A stretch of 64,000 bases of DNA from Heligmosomoides polygyrus polygyrus (taxonomy: Eukaryota > Nematoda > Chromadorea > Rhabditida > Heligmosomidae). The position numbers were made by a program, and so were the translations under genes. Below, piece after piece: positions 60,867 to 64,000 of the stretch; the first letter of the stretch is position 1; every line of letters begins with the position of its first letter. Location: contig OX377204.1 in NCBI GenBank assembly GCA_947396885.1, forward strand, positions 4,712,001 through 4,776,000. Direction: 5' to 3'. The notes under the pieces are model-generated. The model had not been told where the DNA came from. It made no database searches and saw only the letters and a program-made list of their open reading frames with translations.

Positions 60867-61160
60867 ATGATAAAGGATAAAGGACGGCGTTACTCAATCC
60901 CTTTTGGGATGCGCACGCATTCTACTTCTACGGGATGTCGTGGAGGCGATCTGAATGTGTACCTGGGCATACAATGACTTGAGGTGGCCAGCCGATGAAC
61001 AAGTCAGAGCTTTATCCTTTCCAGACAAGTCTGGCACCAATTCACCGACCCCGGAGGGATGAAGGGCTTGGTTGGCCTGGGCTGAAAATTCGAACCAGGA
61101 ACCTGGTATCGGGTACACGCGACAGACGGCACCTCCCCGACTGCGCTACACGCGCCCGTC
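60867..61160 (-). repeat. tRNA-headed SINE, family S2, complete copy
   Basis: The minus strand runs from the GCGCGTGTAGCGCAGTCGGG head to GGTTCCTGGTTCGAATTTTC (box B) and ends GGATTGAGTAACGCCGTCC with TTTATCCTTTATC. It is one of the best-preserved copies and shows the family's full order. Confidence 0.85.
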
Positions 61161-61277
61161 GGGAGGCTGCAACCGTAAAGTTTCAATTGCGTGCCGCACC
61201 CCATGCTCTACAACCGTTTGATTTGAAAATAAGCCCTTACATAATCAAAGAGCAGCTGACGCTCTCGTATAAACTCA

Positions 61278-61309
61278 ACCCCCCCCCCCCCCGAATAGGA
61301 TAGATCCTT
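61278..61309. mobile_element. Solo end of a GGATCTATCC-type MITE
   Basis: A run of Cs followed by GAATAGGATAGATCC. The matching left end is absent nearby. Confidence 0.5.
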
Positions 61310-61388
61310 ACCTAGCTAAAGTACTTCCCAGAGGTCTCAGTGCCGAATTCGGCACAACAAAAGGCACATCAGTTGAACGTTGGGAACC

Positions 61389-61557
61389 AGTAGTCGGATT
61401 CATCAACGACTTACATAACTTTAACAGAGAATTCACAGCGGAAAACTCAGATAACGCGGCTTATCAAGCGATATGGTGAGCGATAAGCCGCGTTATCTCA
61501 GTTTTCTGCTGTGAATTCTCAGTTAAAGTCAAGTAATTCGATGATGAATCCGACCCC
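61389..61557. mobile_element. Palindromic MITE, CWG group (F1)
   Basis: TAGTCGGATTCATCAACGAC to GATGATGAATCCGACC with CAG flanks. ATAACGCGGCTTATC is inverted at GATAAGCCGCGTTAT. Confidence 0.88.
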
Positions 61558-61817
61558 AGGAACCCTTTGGCGCCTTTTGATTTCCTGTGTGTCGTATAAT
61601 CAACAAAAACCTTAGGAATTCCCGTTAGCCTTTTAGTAACAGCCTTTTGCGGGTGATAAAACTGTTTGCCAAGTGATAACCAGGAAATGATCACAAAAGT
61701 TATGAGCAATACAACGATTGCCACAAACGATCCTATAGCTCACACCTTAACGTGGAGAACGGTCACGTCCCTGAGTTGATAATGGCATAAAGCACGCACG
61801 AATGAAGTCGGAAGGCT

Positions 61818-61955
61818 GGGACCAGATTCATCAACTGCTTACCGCTCTCTAGCGGCGAAAATACCACCAAACCTGATTCTGATGAATGTCATATCAGGGG
61901 GTTTGACGGTATTTTCATCGTTAGAGGGTGGTAAGCGGCTGACGAATCTGGCCCC
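61818..61955. mobile_element. Palindromic MITE, CWG group (F4) with CTG duplication
   Basis: CTG-GGACCAGATTCATCAACTG and CGGCTGACGAATCTGGCCC-CTG. Confidence 0.88.
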
Positions 61956-62059
61956 TGGACGCTCGGAACTGAACAAACTCGGGTACTACGCTGCAAGCTG
62001 CGTTGAGGCCCTTTCAGCGGCGTCAGAAAGACGGTGAAGGAGAACGTCTAGCTCTGCAC

Positions 62060-62580
62060 TTGTTTGGACCAAGTCGTCGAACATTGGGTGGGTCGCATAT
62101 GCAACGTGCTCCCATACCACTTACTGAAAGCCGATTTCCGTAATTGACTGGATGCATAAAGAGTGCCAGGACACTCTTCTACACGTTCACGGGCCCCTTA
62201 GATGGTTAGTATCAATACAATACCGCTTAGGAGCACCACTGGGCTATTCTGGCACGAGACAGGAACGAACGGAGACATTTCTGACATCCATTCAAAGAAG
62301 CCTACAACCAACGACCGTTGACAGAAACCTTAGGAATGATTCAAACCAGCTCCTTCAGGCATCGAGTGGGTAGTATCGAGGGTGTAAGGCTTCATAATAG
62401 TGTTTTGTTCCGATCAAAACTCTAGCGCCAGGTGAGACTCGAACCCGCACCTCCTGCTGGCTGTCCACCAGCACTGTTTTGCGCTGAACATGAGCGCCAG
62501 ACGGGACTCGAAACCAAGGTGCGGTTTCGAGTCCCGTCTGGCGCTAGAGTTTTGATCGCAACAAAACATCGTTACGAGAG
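62060..62580. repeat. RTE-like 3'-end scrap fused to a head-to-head S1 pair
   Basis: Decayed RT C-terminus (about 62060-62290: GGGTGGGTCGCATATGC, CTGGCACGAGACAGGAACG) runs into AAGGCTTCATAATAGTGTTTTG. That is the tail of a minus S1 copy (62405-62485), which faces a plus S1 copy (62505-62580; GTTTCGAGTCCCGTCTGGCG). The 62245-62450 stretch is directly duplicated at 62845-63060. Confidence 0.75.
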
Positions 62581-62844
62581 CTTTAAACCTTAGGGCTTTC
62601 CCAGATTCAACGGTTTCTGACCAGGGTGTGGTATCAGGCGTTCGGTGTCCCAATGGGGAAAACTGATACCACTGCGAGAGTCTCCACCCTTCATATAGCC
62701 AAAGAATGTGCGCGATTTTTGCAAAGTCGTTGAACATAGCGAATTAGGGGCCCTGAAACTTCACCACTGAATGCTCAGTCACACAAGGTAATGTCTTCTG
62801 AATATCGAATATGCAGAAAATGTGCAAAAATACTCCCTCATAGG

Positions 62845-63285
62845 CTGAGCTAGTCTGGCACGTGACAGAAACGAATGGAGACATTTCTGTCAATCATTCA
62901 AAGAAGCCTACAACCAACGACCGTTGACAGAGACCTTAAGAATAATTCAATTCAGTTCCTTCAAGCATCAAGTGGGTAGTATCGAGTTTGTAAGGCTCCA
63001 TAATAACGTTTCGTTCCGATCAAAGCTCTAGCGCCAGGCGAGACTCGAACCCGCATCTCCATCTGATCGCGCGGGAATGCTGTACGCCATTACACCATCG
63101 GCGCCGTTTGATCGAACGCAATTGACCTGAGCGGTCCCATGAGGTGTGTGAATGTTGCGTTCGATCAAACGGCGCCGGTGATGTAAAGGCGCAGAGCATT
63201 CCCACCCGGTCAGAAGGAGGTGCGGGTTCGAGTCCCGCCTGGCGCTAGAAGTGTTGATCGCAACAAAACATCGTTATGACAGTGC
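62845..63285. repeat. Second RTE-scrap plus head-to-head S1 pair
   Basis: TCTGGCACGTGACAGAAACG, CATTCAAAGAAGCCTACAACC and CAACGACCGTTGACAGAGAC repeat the first scrap. A minus S1 (63000-63120) and a plus S1 (63160-63285) follow; their heads are about 40 bp apart. Confidence 0.8.
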
Positions 63286-63647
63286 AAAAATACTTCCTCA
63301 TAGGCTCGGGGTAAGGTACTCGACATCTTGGACAGCGGTATTTTTGCATTTTTCCGTATATCCGAGGTTTGTAAAGTACTGCCTTGTATGACTGTGCACT
63401 TCCTTGGTATATTTTAGGGCCTTGACCCGGTAAGCTCAAGGACTTTGCAAAAATGGACCCACTTCTCTTCTATGTGAAAGGAGAAGACTCTCGCCGTATA
63501 CGCTCGAGACCCTTTCACAGCGTGTCTTCCCACCTCAACACTGGAAAGTTAGACATGTTAACGACATCGGAATTCAAACCCAGGATGGAGCTCTGAACTG
63601 ACACCAGCCCTGTACTCAGATTCCTTCAAAAAGTTGAAAGAGAAATG

Positions 63648-63845
63648 GGATTTATCCTAGTGAGCGGATACTTCACGTATATTTTACAACGACGGTAAAA
63701 TTGGACAAAGACTACATACCCATCCAACCTACGAGAGGACCCTTCCATGTGATTTCATACCGAGGATGGGCCACACCTTGCTTGTGTTTGTTTCGATCTT
63801 CTAGCAGTACCTACCCCCCCCCCACCTCCGTCTAGGATAGATCCC
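63648..63845. mobile_element. MITE with GGATTTATCCTAG / CTAGGATAGATCC ends
   Basis: The ends are inverted and flank about 200 bp with a C-rich right subterminus. The interior is not clearly palindromic. Confidence 0.6.
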
Positions 63846-64000
63846 AGAATCGGTTTCCAAGGCTACACAAAGAGGCACAGGTGTTGTCCTTGCTATTCTA
63901 AATATCGCGATTAACTGGGCGACTAAGCTCACCTGCCTCTCTCACTCAAGCACACGAATCTTGTTTGCGTGGGGGCCACATATGTAGATGAACAGGCTGG

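Overview
This is a eukaryotic window, most likely from a clade V (strongylid) parasitic nematode of hookworm type. The evidence is short nematode-style splice acceptors (TTTCAG, TTTTAG), a TLDc gene of the OXR1/LMD-3 family with short exons in very long introns, decayed mariner and Tc1 copies, RTE-type retrotransposons with very short 3' tails, and a Penelope-like GIY-YIG fragment. The genus is inference. There are no operons, rRNAs or CRISPR arrays.

Two host genes can be reconstructed from exon phase. On the + strand, four in-frame exons (731-841, 8272-8379, 9645-9716, 12647-13081) end in a basic, repeat-bearing C-terminus with AATAAA at 13199; I cannot name this protein. On the - strand, six exons between 40210 and 16906 join without a phase error into a 316-residue protein ending in a complete TLDc domain. 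A further - strand exon (50869-51562, start MGQAAS) is probably an upstream or alternative first exon of the same gene, but its phase does not fit the next exon seen.

Nearly everything else is mobile DNA. It includes one full-length, recently inserted RTE element (29003-32153, intact ORF, perfect 17-bp target duplication, tRNA-like 5' end), one almost intact Tc1-type transposon (32303-33587), five decayed mariner/Tc1 copies, a Penelope fragment, CR1-like and RTE-like LINE 3' ends, and two tRNA-headed SINE families (called S1 and S2 here). There are also at least four groups of short palindromic MITEs. One group ends GGGGCC(R)RATTCATCAA with 3-bp CWG target duplications; a second ends TTAGGCCC..GTTTATACTTC with TWA duplications; a third ends GGATCTATCCTAGT; a fourth ends in a CATGTCGCGA motif.

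The most unusual property is the amount of inverted symmetry. SINE copies repeatedly occur as head-to-head pairs. Roughly 1-kb palindromes carry tRNA-like units in both arms. Three large palindromes have a MITE exactly on their axis, with the 3-bp target site inverted instead of directly repeated. This suggests that hairpin-forming elements have triggered inverted duplication of their own flanks. A 113-bp tandem array (3356-4264), each unit carrying a perfect 11-bp hairpin, sits inside a LINE remnant.
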